Shown here piece after piece: positions 8,875 to 17,532 of a stretch of DNA of 64,000 nt. This DNA comes from Thiovibrio frasassiensis (GTDB taxonomy: Bacteria; Desulfobacterota; Desulfobulbia; Desulfobulbales; Desulfurivibrionaceae). The stretch covers positions 1,889,530 through 1,953,529 of the forward strand of contig NZ_JAPHEH010000001.1 of assembly GCF_029607905.1 (NCBI RefSeq), written 5' to 3'. Position numbers and translations under genes: made by a program. A model generated the notes under the pieces. That model did no database searches, was not told the origin of the DNA, and worked only from the letters and a program-made list of their open reading frames with translations. Each line of letters starts with the position of its first letter. The stretch's first letter is position 1.

Positions 8875-9672
8875 CTATTCCGTACTAAAAAAGCGCATCC
8901 GGTCCAGGGCGTCCAGGCTTGCCCACAGGTCATCTTCGGTGTGGGGTTCCAAGGTGACCAAGGGGTGCAGGTGCTGTTCCTTAAGATAGCCGAACAGGCC
9001 GGAAAAATCAAAGCTGCCCCGACCCGGTGCAAGGTGGGCGTCGCGATCGCCGTTATTATCGTGGAGATGGATATGGCCGAGCCAGGGGGCAAGGGCAGGC
9101 AGCCAGTCCTGCCAGGTGTTTTTGGCAAAGGAGGCAACGTGACCTACATCCAGGCAGAACCTCGCCAGAGGCGAGTTCAGGGCGGTGAGCATTTTTACGT
9201 GCTGCTCCGGCCCAGTTTCATAGGTGTTTTCCAGCATCAGGGGTACTTGGTGGAGAGCGGCTTTTGCCAGCAATTCCTGCCAGGTTGCCAGAGCGGCACT
9301 GAACCAGGCCGATTCCTTGTAGCCGTGCTTGTTCGCTTCGTAGTTCAGGTGGCAGACCACCGCGGCCGGCTGAAACAGTTCGATGAGGTCAAAACCCTTG
9401 CCCAGTTTGTTGCGGGTGGCGGCCAGGATATGCTCATCCAGAGCGCCCGGGGCGAGATCGAAAAAAGGGGCGTGCAAGGTGCAGCCAAGCCCGGCTTGTG
9501 CCAGGGTCTCGGCAACCTCCCGGAATTCGGCAGCGGTGGCGGTGTACAGCGTATCGCCTTCCAGGCTGATTTCCGGCTGAAAGCGGTGGGCGAGAACAAG
9601 ATCCATCTCCTGCTGGAGCCGGCGAAAGGGGAAATTGATAAAACAGCGCGAGGTGATGTGCTGGTAGGTCAT
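8875..9672 (-). CDS. Sugar-phosphate isomerase/AP-endonuclease-2-like TIM barrel, possibly CbiR-like
   Basis: A 265-aa xylose isomerase-like TIM-barrel protein. Likely metal ligands are seen in LMLENTYE (Glu), FCLDVGHVASF (Asp, His), HIHLHDNNGDRDAHL (His, Asp) and VTLEPH (Glu). The HLHDNNG..D.HL segment matches the AP endonuclease 2 superfamily. Length and order of motifs also resemble CbiR, the phosphodiesterase that remodels cobamides by removing the lower ligand. I cannot separate CbiR from other members of this large superfamily by eye. It lies between a Trm112-like gene (21 bases upstream) and dnaE (92 bases downstream), context that does not reveal its substrate. Confidence 0.8.
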   Translation of the reverse strand: MTYQHITSRCFINFPFRRLQQEMDLVLAHRFQPEISLEGDTLYTATAAEFREVAETLAQAGLGCTLHAPFFDLAPGALDEHILAATRNKLGKGFDLIELFQPAAVVCHLNYEANKHGYKESAWFSAALATWQELLAKAALHQVPLMLENTYETGPEQHVKMLTALNSPLARFCLDVGHVASFAKNTWQDWLPALAPWLGHIHLHDNNGDRDAHLAPGRGSFDFSGLFGYLKEQHLHPLVTLEPHTEDDLWASLDALDRMRFFSTE

Positions 9673-9693
9673 TTTTTCACCCGTCGGCGTGAA

Positions 9694-9864
9694 TCAGTCA
9701 TCCAGTTTTTTGGCCTCGTCGATGAGCATGATGGGGATGTCTTCACGGATCTCGTAGAGAAGCCGGCAGCTCTCGCAAACCAGACCGTCTTTTTTTTCGG
9801 TGAGCTTCACCTCGCCTTTGCATTTGGGGCAGGCAAGGATATCAAGCAGTTCTGGGCTGATCAT
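9694..9864 (-). CDS. Trm112 family protein (YcaR-like)
   Basis: A 56-aa protein when started at ATG 9864 (MISPELLDILACPKCKGE). This start fits the family; the longer open frame from 9918 adds 18 Pro-rich residues that do not belong. Two cysteine pairs (CPKC and CESC) form the zinc-ribbon-like core, followed by LLYEIREDIPIMLIDEA, the standard Trm112/UPF0434 ending. Eukaryotic Trm112 activates methyltransferases. The bacterial protein's partner is unsettled. It heads the minus-strand group and is divergent from the rhamnose operon. Confidence 0.92.
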   Translation of the reverse strand: MISPELLDILACPKCKGEVKLTEKKDGLVCESCRLLYEIREDIPIMLIDEAKKLDD

Positions 9865-10094
9865 GGCAGGGCTCCGGCTGATGGTAAAAGGCGGCAGATG
9901 GGGTTGTTTTTGCGGCAAACAACACAGGCGTCTGGACTATCTAAACACTTTCTATTTATTGCAAAATGGGCTAGGATAACGGACCTTTCAGGTGGTCGGA
10001 TTGTACTGGCTAAATCCTGTTTGAAGATAAAATGACCCGCCAAGAAAAGCAAGCCTTTCCGTGGACGCGGTCTTTGTTTGGGAGAAGAGCGAAA

Positions 10095-10973
10095 GTGAAA
10101 GGAATAATCCTGGCAGGTGGCTCCGGCACGCGGTTATATCCGTTGACCCGTTCGGTGAGCAAGCAGTTGCTCCCGGTCTACGATAAGCCCATGATCTATT
10201 ATCCTCTTTCGACCCTCATGTTGGCGGGGATTCGGGAGGTTTTGCTCATCACCACCCCGGAGGATCAGGGGCAGTTCATGCAGCTCTTGGGCGATGGCAG
10301 CCAGTGGGGCATCAGCCTGGAATATGCGGTGCAGCCCAAGCCCGAGGGGATTGCCCAGGCCTTTGTGATCGGGGAGAAATTTATCGGCAACGCGCCGGTC
10401 TGTCTCATTCTCGGGGATAACATCTTCTATGGACCAGGTCTGGCTCAGACCATTCAGGATAAAGGGGCCGATCCTCAAGGCGGGATGGTCTTCGGCTACT
10501 ACGTGCGTGATCCGGAGCGTTATGGGGTGATCTCCTTTGCTCCAGACCGGACCGTCCTTGATATTGAAGAGAAACCGGCCAAACCGAAATCCCGGTATGC
10601 TGTGACAGGTCTTTATTTCTATGACAGTCAAGTAGTTGAGATTGCCAGAAATCTTAAGCCTTCCGCCCGCGGGGAGCTTGAGATAACCGATGTTAATAAG
10701 GCGTATCTCGCCAAGGGACAGCTTCAGGTCGAACTCCTGGGGCGGGGCACGGCCTGGCTTGACACCGGCACCCACAATTCTCTGCTGGACGCGGCCAACT
10801 TCATCAAAGTCGTGGAAGACAGGCAGGGGTTGAAGATCGCCTGTCTCGAGGAGATCGCCTTCCGGATGGGCTATATTGATCGGGCGCAGCTGGTGCGGCT
10901 AGCCGAACCCCTGCGGAAGAACGGCTACGGCCAGTATCTGCTGCAGATTCTCGAGGAGGATCAGGGATTATGA
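10095..10973 (+). CDS. rfbA: Glucose-1-phosphate thymidylyltransferase
   Basis: A 292-aa enzyme making dTDP-glucose from glucose-1-phosphate and dTTP, first step of dTDP-L-rhamnose synthesis. The nucleotide-binding start is [25 protein letters not shown] holds the catalytic Asp; EEKPAKPKS is the sugar-binding segment. I place the start at GTG 10095, preceded by GGAGAAGAG; the open frame begins at 10032, but its extra 21 residues match nothing in the family. It opens the rfbACDB operon; its stop overlaps the rfbC start by 4 bases. The 230 bases upstream must hold the operon promoter, but I could not fix a convincing -35/-10 pair. Confidence 0.97.
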   Translation: MKGIILAGGSGTRLYPLTRSVSKQLLPVYDKPMIYYPLSTLMLAGIREVLLITTPEDQGQFMQLLGDGSQWGISLEYAVQPKPEGIAQAFVIGEKFIGNAPVCLILGDNIFYGPGLAQTIQDKGADPQGGMVFGYYVRDPERYGVISFAPDRTVLDIEEKPAKPKSRYAVTGLYFYDSQVVEIARNLKPSARGELEITDVNKAYLAKGQLQVELLGRGTAWLDTGTHNSLLDAANFIKVVEDRQGLKIACLEEIAFRMGYIDRAQLVRLAEPLRKNGYGQYLLQILEEDQGL

Positions 10974-11515
10974 GGTTTCTGCCCTCTGAGATTCCCGAGG
11001 TGTTGCTCATTGAGCCCCAGGTTTTTGGGGATAGTCGCGGTTTCTTTATGGAGACCTGGCACGCTGAAAAATTCGCCGCCGCCGGTTTGGATCTTGATTT
11101 TGTCCAGGACAACCACAGCATGTCGGTGCAGGGCACCCTGCGCGGGCTGCATTATCAGATCAGAAAGCCCCAGGGCAAGCTGGTGCGGGTGATCAGCGGC
11201 GAGGTGTTTGACGTGGCCGTTGACCTGCGAAAAAGCTCCCCCTTCTTTGGCAGATGGGTTGGAGAGATCCTTTCTGCGGAAAACAAGAAGATGCTCTGGG
11301 TGCCGCCGGGTTTTGCGCACGGCTTTTACGTGCTGAGTCCCGAGGCTGAATTTGTCTACAAGTGCACAGAGCTCTATGCCCCGGAGCATGAGTGCTGCAT
11401 CCGCTGGGATGATCCCCAACTCGGCATCGTCTGGCCGTTGTTGGCCCAGGCGCCCTTGCTTTCGGCCAAGGATCTGGCCGGACTCTCGCTGGCCGAGGCG
11501 GAGTTGTATCCATGA
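10970..11515 (+). CDS. rfbC: dTDP-4-dehydrorhamnose 3,5-epimerase
   Basis: A 181-aa cupin-type epimerase, the normal length. Catalytic and substrate residues are visible in [18 protein letters not shown] (His base) and [11 protein letters not shown], plus FAHGFYVLS. It converts dTDP-4-keto-6-deoxyglucose to dTDP-4-keto-L-rhamnose. ATGA overlaps link it to rfbA upstream and to rfbD downstream, so translation is probably coupled. Confidence 0.97.
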   Translation: MRFLPSEIPEVLLIEPQVFGDSRGFFMETWHAEKFAAAGLDLDFVQDNHSMSVQGTLRGLHYQIRKPQGKLVRVISGEVFDVAVDLRKSSPFFGRWVGEILSAENKKMLWVPPGFAHGFYVLSPEAEFVYKCTELYAPEHECCIRWDDPQLGIVWPLLAQAPLLSAKDLAGLSLAEAELYP

Positions 11516-12387
11516 GGGTATTGCTCGTCGGCGGTAGCGGCCAGCTGGGCAGGGAGTTGCAGCATTGCAAACCGGCCGATATGGAGCTGCAGGCTTTGGG
11601 CTCTTCTGTGATGGATCTTCGGGAGCAGGAAGAGGTGACAGCCAGGGTGAACGGATTTCAGCCCCAGGTGGTCATCAATGCTGCTGCCTATACCGCAGTG
11701 GACCGGGCGGAAAGCGAGCGGGAGGCCGCCTTTGCTGTAAACGGCCTGGGCGCGGCAAACCTTGCCCAGGCGGCCCGCACGGTGGGCGCTTATTGTTTGC
11801 AGGTGTCCACGGATTTTGTCTTTGACGGAGAGCAATCCCGCCCCTATCTTCCCATGGACCGGACAAATCCCCTGGGCGTTTACGGGGCAAGCAAGCTGGC
11901 CGGGGAGCAACTGGCGCTTGCCGCTTATCCTGAGGGAGTGGCCATCGTCCGCACAGCCTGGCTCTATTCCGTCTTTGGCAATAATTTTGTCACCACCATG
12001 CTGTGGCTCATGGCTGAGCGGGAAAGCCTCGGGGTGGTGGCGGATCAGGTCGGGACCCCGACCTGGGGTCGTGGTCTGGCCGAGGCTCTCTGGCAGATGT
12101 GTCGGGCGCAGCCAAAGGGCATCCACCACTGGACCGATGCCGGGGTGGCCAGCTGGTATGATTTTGCCGTGGCCATCCAGGAAGAGGGGTTTGGTTGCGG
12201 ACTGCTTGCCCGGGAGATTCCCATCCGTCCCATTACTACTGCAGAGTATCCGACCCCGGCCAGGCGGCCAGCCTACAGTGTGTTGGACAAGAGCGAGACC
12301 TGGGCAGCTCTGGGGATAACACCGTCTCACTGGCGGGTTGCCCTGCGGCAGATGTTGCTTGAATATAAGGAGAACCGTGGTGCATAA
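11512..12387 (+). CDS. rfbD: dTDP-4-dehydrorhamnose reductase
   Basis: A 291-aa short-chain dehydrogenase. The NAD(P)H motif is VLLVGGSGQLGREL at the N-terminus; the catalytic Tyr-Lys pair is in GVYGASKLAGEQ; STDFVFDG and TRPxRRPAYSVL-like TPARRPAYSVLD are family hallmarks. It performs the last step to dTDP-L-rhamnose. It starts in a 4-base overlap with rfbC and ends 8 bases inside rfbB. Confidence 0.97.
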   Translation: MRVLLVGGSGQLGRELQHCKPADMELQALGSSVMDLREQEEVTARVNGFQPQVVINAAAYTAVDRAESEREAAFAVNGLGAANLAQAARTVGAYCLQVSTDFVFDGEQSRPYLPMDRTNPLGVYGASKLAGEQLALAAYPEGVAIVRTAWLYSVFGNNFVTTMLWLMAERESLGVVADQVGTPTWGRGLAEALWQMCRAQPKGIHHWTDAGVASWYDFAVAIQEEGFGCGLLAREIPIRPITTAEYPTPARRPAYSVLDKSETWAALGITPSHWRVALRQMLLEYKENRGA

Positions 12388-13477
12388 GCTTCTTGTTACC
12401 GGCGGGGCCGGTTTTATCGGGGCCAATTTCGTCCATTACTGGTTGTCGCATTATCCCCAGGATCGGGTGGTGGTACTCGATGCCCTGACCTATGCCGGGA
12501 ACATGGCCAGTCTTGCCGGGTGTCTGGAACAGGAGAACTTCCGCTTTGTCCACGGCGACATCGGGGATCAGGACCTGGTTGAGACCCTGCTGGCAGAAGA
12601 AGGGCTTGACACCGTGGTCAACTTTGCCGCCGAATCCCATGTGGATCGCTCCATTCACGGTCCGGACCCCTTCGTGACCACCAACGTGGTCGGCACCCAC
12701 AGCCTGCTCAAGGCCGCGAAAAAGGTCTGGCTGGATGGGGGCGGGCAACCGCACCGGTTCCATCACGTTTCCACCGATGAGGTCTATGGCTCGCTCACCT
12801 CGGAGGAACCGCCCTTCACGGAAACCTCTGCCTATGCCCCCAACTCGCCCTATTCGGCGAGCAAGGCGGCCTCGGACCATCTGGTGCGGGCGTATCATCA
12901 CACCTACGGGTTGGAGGTTACCACCAGCAACTGTTCCAACAACTATGGCCCCTACCAGTTTCCGGAAAAGCTGATCCCGCTCATCATCCTCAACATCCTG
13001 GAAGCCAAACCGCTGCCCATCTACGGCGATGGCCTGAACATCCGCGATTGGCTCTATGTGGAGGATCATTGCCGGGGCATCGACCTGGTCCTGCACAAGG
13101 GCAGGGTCGGCGAGGTGTACAATATCGGGGGCAACAACGAGTGGCGCAATATCGAGATCGTCCGGCTGGTCTGCAGTCTGGTGGACGAGGGGATCGCCGC
13201 CTCCGAGAGTCTGCGGCAGCGCTTTCCGCATTCTCCGGTCTGCCTGGGGCACACGGCGGAATCCCTCATCACCTTTGTCAAAGACCGGCCCGGCCATGAT
13301 CGGCGCTATGCCATCGATGCCGTGAAAAGCCGGAGCGAGCTGGGATATGCGCCCCAGGAATCCTTTGAAACCGGGATCCGAAAGACCATTGACTGGTACC
13401 TGGCCAACGAGGCCTGGTGGCGGGGGGTGATGAACGGCAGCTACCGGGATTGGTTGAAAAAACAGTATGAGTACTGA
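12380..13477 (+). CDS. rfbB: dTDP-glucose 4,6-dehydratase
   Basis: A 365-aa enzyme from a GTG start at 12380 (MHKLLVTGGAGFIGANF). AAGGAGAA lies 6-7 bases before it, which favours this GTG over the neighbouring GTG at 12377 and over the open-frame start at 12338. NAD binding: TGGAGFIG. Catalysis: VSTDEVYGS and YSASKAASDHL. It converts dTDP-glucose to dTDP-4-keto-6-deoxyglucose, the second pathway step, although it is fourth in the operon (A-C-D-B). Its end overlaps the next glycosyltransferase by 11 bases. Confidence 0.97.
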   Translation: MHKLLVTGGAGFIGANFVHYWLSHYPQDRVVVLDALTYAGNMASLAGCLEQENFRFVHGDIGDQDLVETLLAEEGLDTVVNFAAESHVDRSIHGPDPFVTTNVVGTHSLLKAAKKVWLDGGGQPHRFHHVSTDEVYGSLTSEEPPFTETSAYAPNSPYSASKAASDHLVRAYHHTYGLEVTTSNCSNNYGPYQFPEKLIPLIILNILEAKPLPIYGDGLNIRDWLYVEDHCRGIDLVLHKGRVGEVYNIGGNNEWRNIEIVRLVCSLVDEGIAASESLRQRFPHSPVCLGHTAESLITFVKDRPGHDRRYAIDAVKSRSELGYAPQESFETGIRKTIDWYLANEAWWRGVMNGSYRDWLKKQYEY

Positions 13478-14243
13478 AAAACTGCCACTATCCGTGGCCA
13501 TCATCACCAAGGATGAGGAGGATCGTTTGGCCGAGTGTCTGGCCAGCGTTGCCTTTGCCGCAGAGGTGGTGGTGGTGGATTCGGACAGCACGGACAGGAC
13601 CGTGGAGATCGCCCGCGAATTTGGCGCGGTGGTGCATGTCGAGCCTTGGCAGGGGTTTGGCCGCCAAAAGCAGTTGGCCATTGACCGTTGCCGCCACGAC
13701 TGGGTGCTGGTGCTGGATGCCGATGAGCGGGTCAGCCCGGAGGCCCAGGTGGAGATTGGGGAGGTGTTGGCTGCGGGTTCAAGTGTCGCCTACAGTTTTC
13801 CCCGGAAGAACTATTTTTGCGGCCGGTGGCTGAAGCATGCCGGTTGGTGGCCGGATCGGGTTGTCCGGTTGTTCCGCAAGGATTCCGCTCGGATGTCCGA
13901 ACGGGCGGTGCATGAGTCCTTGGAGGTGCATGGCCCGGTTGGGGAGTTGCGTCAGCCGCTGATCCATTACGCCAATAAAGGGTTGGCGCAGACCTTGAGC
14001 AAGGTGAATCACTATTCCTCCGCCGGTGCTGAGGAGCTTTTTGCCCAAGGGAAAAGCGCTTCCGTTGTTAAGGCCCTGCTGCGGGCGGCCTGGTCTTTTC
14101 TGCACGGCTATGTCCTCCGGGGCGGTTTCCTCGACCGGGGTGAAGGTTTTATCATGGCTGTTTCCGATTTTATGAACGTATTTTTCAAGTATGCCAAGCT
14201 GCGTGAGCTGCAGAGGCAAAAAGAAAAAGACACGCTGTCCTGA
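13467..14243 (+). CDS. Glycosyltransferase family 2, WaaE/KdtX-like LPS-core transferase
   Basis: A 258-aa GT2. LSVAIITKDEEDRLAECL and VVVDSDSTDRTVEIA are the nucleotide-binding start; WVLVLDADERVSPEA gives the DxD-type metal site; AVHESLEV near residue 150 is typical of the WaaE (lipopolysaccharide core beta-1,4-glucosyltransferase) group. The C-terminal Arg/Lys-rich end after a hydrophobic helix suggests peripheral membrane binding. The gene overlaps rfbB by 11 bases and is followed 10 bases later by a WaaC-like gene. Donor and acceptor are inferred only. Confidence 0.9.
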   Translation: MSTEKLPLSVAIITKDEEDRLAECLASVAFAAEVVVVDSDSTDRTVEIAREFGAVVHVEPWQGFGRQKQLAIDRCRHDWVLVLDADERVSPEAQVEIGEVLAAGSSVAYSFPRKNYFCGRWLKHAGWWPDRVVRLFRKDSARMSERAVHESLEVHGPVGELRQPLIHYANKGLAQTLSKVNHYSSAGAEELFAQGKSASVVKALLRAAWSFLHGYVLRGGFLDRGEGFIMAVSDFMNVFFKYAKLRELQRQKEKDTLS

Positions 14244-14253
14244 ACCGGGTTCC

Positions 14254-15306
14254 GTGAATATTCTCATCGTTAAAACCAGCGCCATCGGCGACGTTATCCA
14301 TACCTTGCCCGCCCTGAATGCCTTGCGCCGCAAATATCCGGAGGCGCGGATCGATTGGCTGGTGGAAGAGGCGGCGGCCGATCTGGTCATCGGCCATGTG
14401 GCCCTTGATACCGTGCTGGTTTCCCGACGCAAGGCCTGGATCCGGGACTTGAAGCAGGGCAAGGTGCTGGCAGCCTGGGGGGGGGTCAGTGATTTTGTCA
14501 AAGAGCTGCGGAGTACGGAGTACGACTTGCTCCTCGATTTTCAAGGGCTACTGAAAAGCGGGATCTTTGTCGGCTTGGCCCGGGCCAAAAGAAAGGTCGG
14601 ATTCGGTAAGGGAATGGAACATGCCGAAGGCAGCTACCTTTTTCTCAATGAGCCCATCCCGCCGGTGAACATGGACCAGCATGCGGCCATCCGGGAATTG
14701 ATGCTTCTCAAGGCGATTGGGGTTGAGAGCAGTGAGGTTGTTTTTGACCTGCCGGTTGGCAAAGAACAGCGGGAGAAGGTCGGACAATTGCTGGCGGCGG
14801 AGGGGGTCGATTTGGCCAAGGTTCTGGTGGCGATCAACCCCATGACCACCTGGGAAACCAAACATTGGCGCAATGAGCGGTTCGCCCGGGTTGCAGATCA
14901 TCTGCTCAACAGGGGCATGGCGGTTGTCTTCAGCGGCGGCCCGCAGGACGTGCAGTCCATAGAGGGGATCCGGGCTGCCATGACCGGTAAAGCCGTGAGT
15001 CTGGCAGGGAAGACAACCTTGAAAGAATTGGCCGCGCTCTATGAAAGGGTGGCCCTTCTCATTACCACCGATACCGGCCCCATGCATCTCGCGGCCGCCG
15101 CGGGTACCCCGGTGGTCGCCCTCTTCGGGCCGACGGCACCCTGGCGGACCGGGCCTTTCGGCTCGGGGCATAAAATCCTGCGGGCGGAAGTTGCCTGCAG
15201 CCCTTGCCTGAAAAAGCAGTGCGACCGCGAGCATCAGTGTATGACGCAGATTACCGTGGACCAAGTTGTGCAGGCGGCGCTGGATGTGCTCAAGGGCAGT
15301 GGGTGA
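14254..15306 (+). CDS. waaC: Lipopolysaccharide heptosyltransferase I-like (GT9)
   Basis: A 350-aa GT9 enzyme from a GTG start at 14254 (MNILIVKTSAIGDVIHTLPAL). The open frame reaches back to 14191, but that part overlaps the previous gene and is not family sequence. The C-terminal ADP-sugar site reads TTDTGPMHLAAAAGTPVVALFG, split here as TTDTGPMHLAAAAG and VALFGPTAPWRTG. AINPMTTWETKHW is typical of WaaC. It should add the first heptose to Kdo2-lipid A on the inner membrane. A paralogous GT9 lies at 16222-17334. Confidence 0.88.
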   Translation: MNILIVKTSAIGDVIHTLPALNALRRKYPEARIDWLVEEAAADLVIGHVALDTVLVSRRKAWIRDLKQGKVLAAWGGVSDFVKELRSTEYDLLLDFQGLLKSGIFVGLARAKRKVGFGKGMEHAEGSYLFLNEPIPPVNMDQHAAIRELMLLKAIGVESSEVVFDLPVGKEQREKVGQLLAAEGVDLAKVLVAINPMTTWETKHWRNERFARVADHLLNRGMAVVFSGGPQDVQSIEGIRAAMTGKAVSLAGKTTLKELAALYERVALLITTDTGPMHLAAAAGTPVVALFGPTAPWRTGPFGSGHKILRAEVACSPCLKKQCDREHQCMTQITVDQVVQAALDVLKGSG

Positions 15307-15310
15307 TCGA

Positions 15311-16222
15311 ATGGACATCTCAATCGTCATCGTTAACTGGAACACCCGGGTGTTGCTCCTGAATTGCCTGGCCTCGGTCTATGCCATGGTCAAGGAGCTG
15401 CGTTTTGAGGTGTTCCTTGTGGACAACGCCTCAGGCGATGGCAGCGTTGAGGCGGTGCGGGCACAGTATCCGCAGGTCAGAGTCATCCAGAATGAAGAAA
15501 ATCTGGGCTTTGCCGCAGCCAACAACAAGGCCTTGCGGGTTATGCAGGGAAAGTATGCGCTCCTGCTCAACACCGATGCCATTGTAACCGAAGGGGCGAT
15601 CGCCCGGCTGTTTCGCTATATGGAAGGGCATGACGATGTGGCCATGGCCTGCGGTCAGTTGCTCAATGCGGACGGCACGAAGCAGAATTCCATGGCTAAT
15701 TTCCCCTCCCTCTTGACCCTGCTTGCCAACGAAACCCTGCTTCGGACCTTGATGCCGAAAAGGTTTCCCAGTAAACGGCGGGAGTATGCGGCACCGATCC
15801 CGGTGGAATCTTGTATCGGTGCCTGTCTGATGGTGCGGAAAGAGGCTATGGATGCGGTTGGGCTGCTGGATGAGCGGTACTTCTTCTTCATGGAAGAAAC
15901 GGATTGGGCCTTTGCCATGCACCGGGCCGGTTGGAAGTCCTGTTTTATCCCTGAAGCCCGCATCTACCATCTGCAAGGCCAGAGCGCCGGGCATAATGTT
16001 CGGGCCAGGATCATGTTTTATCGGTCGCGGTATCAATATTTCCGCAAGTGGTTCCCGCAACTCTGGCCGCTACATGGCGTGCTGCTGGTGGTGCGTCTGG
16101 TGATCAATGTCCTCTTGAACAGCCTGGGCCTGATCGTGACTCTGGGGTTGCATGCGGGGATCCGGGGGAGGTTGGGGCTTTATCTGCAACTCCTTGCCTG
16201 GCATCTACGGGGTTGCCCCTGA
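15311..16222 (+). CDS. Glycosyltransferase family 2, rhamnosyltransferase (WbbL)-like
   Basis: A 303-aa GT2 from ATG 15311, 2 bases after the WaaC-like stop; the frame extends further upstream only inside waaC. IVIVNWNTRVLLLNCL and DNASGDGSVE mark the donor fold, LLNTDAIV the metal site, and YFFFMEETDWAFAMH the acceptor region, all as in WbbL-type dTDP-rhamnosyl transferases. A C-terminal hydrophobic stretch (residues about 255-285) anchors it. Given rfbACDB in the same operon, dTDP-L-rhamnose is the likely donor. The stop shares bases with the next start (TGATG). Confidence 0.9.
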   Translation: MDISIVIVNWNTRVLLLNCLASVYAMVKELRFEVFLVDNASGDGSVEAVRAQYPQVRVIQNEENLGFAAANNKALRVMQGKYALLLNTDAIVTEGAIARLFRYMEGHDDVAMACGQLLNADGTKQNSMANFPSLLTLLANETLLRTLMPKRFPSKRREYAAPIPVESCIGACLMVRKEAMDAVGLLDERYFFFMEETDWAFAMHRAGWKSCFIPEARIYHLQGQSAGHNVRARIMFYRSRYQYFRKWFPQLWPLHGVLLVVRLVINVLLNSLGLIVTLGLHAGIRGRLGLYLQLLAWHLRGCP

Positions 16223-17334
16223 TGCCATTTGTGAACCCGCCCTTGATAACAGGTAAAAAAACAATCCCAGGTTCACCGCGCAGTATTCTGCTTATTCAGC
16301 TGGGCGATATCGGCGATGTTGTCCTGACTCTTCCATGTGCCAGAGCCTTGCGGGATACCTACCCGCAGGCCCGGATTGTCATGGCAGTATGGGATAAGGC
16401 GGCTGAATTGCTGGAGGATTGCTCCTGGCTTGATCAGGTTGTGGCGGTGACAAAGCGATCTCGGTCGCGGTGGGATGCCCTACGATTCCAAGTTGATTTT
16501 TTCCGAACCCTGCGGAGCTCCCATTGCGATTTGGCCATTGATCTGCGAAGCGGAACGCGCAGTGCCATCCTGGCATTTTTATCGGGGGCATCGCAAAGAA
16601 TCGGGTTTTATGCCGCGGACGGCAAGTTGTGGCGGAATCGCCTCTTTACCTCGCTGGTGCACCATGATTACACCCCCGACCAGCATGTGATCGATTATTT
16701 GCTTGCGCTGCTCGAAGCGTTTGGGATTACAACCAATCAGCGAAGTCCGGAGCTTGCTGTTGCGGCGACTAAGCAGGAAGCAATCAGGGGGCTTCTTGAA
16801 GAAGCCGGGGTTTCGCAGGAGAAAAAACTCGTTGCCGTACAGCCCTTTTCCCTCTGGCACTATAAGGAGTGGGGCGAGGAGAAATATATCTCTCTCATTC
16901 GCTGGCTGGTGGCGGAATACGGGGTGGCGGTGCTTGTCACCGGTTCTGCCGTGGAAAGGGAGCGGGCCGAGGAAATTGTCCGACGTTGTGGCGCGGGTTG
17001 CTATAATCTTGCAGGCAAGACCTCGCTTGCCACCTATGCGGCGTTGCTGCAGAAATGTCACTTTTTCGTAGGCGTCGACAGCGCCGGCCTGCATATCGCC
17101 GCAGCGGTGGGAACCGTAACGCTTGGGATATTCGGGCCCTCGTCGCCGGAGTCTTGGGCGCCGAAGGGAGGGCCGCATCGTATCGTGCAGAAAAAGATGG
17201 ACTGTGTACCGTGTCGACAAAAAGGATGTGATAATAGCGAGAAGAGCCGCTGTTTGGATGAGCTGACCCAGGATGAAGTCCGAAGCATGATTGCAGCCCA
17301 ACAGGGGGGTAATTCGGCGAAAGGGGTGTCGTGA
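16222..17334 (+). CDS. Glycosyltransferase family 9 (heptosyltransferase II/III-like)
   Basis: A 370-aa GT9 beginning at ATG 16222, which overlaps the stop of the preceding gene. ILLIQLGDIGDVVLTLP is the N-terminal signature and GVDSAGLHIAAAVGT with GIFGPSSPESWAP the donor-binding region. A C-terminal cysteine group (CVPC, CDN, CLDEL) recurs in WaaF/WaaQ-like members. It could be WaaF- or WaaQ-like. The residues separating these are not clear by eye. It closes the GT2-GT9-GT2-GT9 run. Confidence 0.9.
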   Translation: MPFVNPPLITGKKTIPGSPRSILLIQLGDIGDVVLTLPCARALRDTYPQARIVMAVWDKAAELLEDCSWLDQVVAVTKRSRSRWDALRFQVDFFRTLRSSHCDLAIDLRSGTRSAILAFLSGASQRIGFYAADGKLWRNRLFTSLVHHDYTPDQHVIDYLLALLEAFGITTNQRSPELAVAATKQEAIRGLLEEAGVSQEKKLVAVQPFSLWHYKEWGEEKYISLIRWLVAEYGVAVLVTGSAVERERAEEIVRRCGAGCYNLAGKTSLATYAALLQKCHFFVGVDSAGLHIAAAVGTVTLGIFGPSSPESWAPKGGPHRIVQKKMDCVPCRQKGCDNSEKSRCLDELTQDEVRSMIAAQQGGNSAKGVS

Positions 17335-17532
17335 TAATAGGTTCATAAATCAGTGAACTTATGGTATACGGGTTCTTGGCTGGCGTGCCGGAGGAGGGAG
17401 CTGTTTTTGTGGCAATCCGAGACCTCAAGGTTGGGGGAATGCGTCTTTGAGGCATCTCCTGGCTGTCCGTAAACCAATCGCTTTTTTAGTTATTTTTTTG
17501 ATGTGCAAGTTCTGCGGGGGGCTTATCGGTTG

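Noticed and set aside
11530-11540. ops/JUMPstart-like GGCGGTAGCGG
   Set aside because: Lies inside rfbD codons for the nucleotide-binding motif GGSG, not in a leader; chance match.
11374-12426. 350-codon minus-strand frame
   Set aside because: Antisense of rfbD with no start context.
12236-13681. 481-codon minus-strand open frame over rfbB
   Set aside because: Mirror frame of rfbB/rfbD; low similarity to any protein pattern, Pro/Gly/Asp-rich antisense composition.
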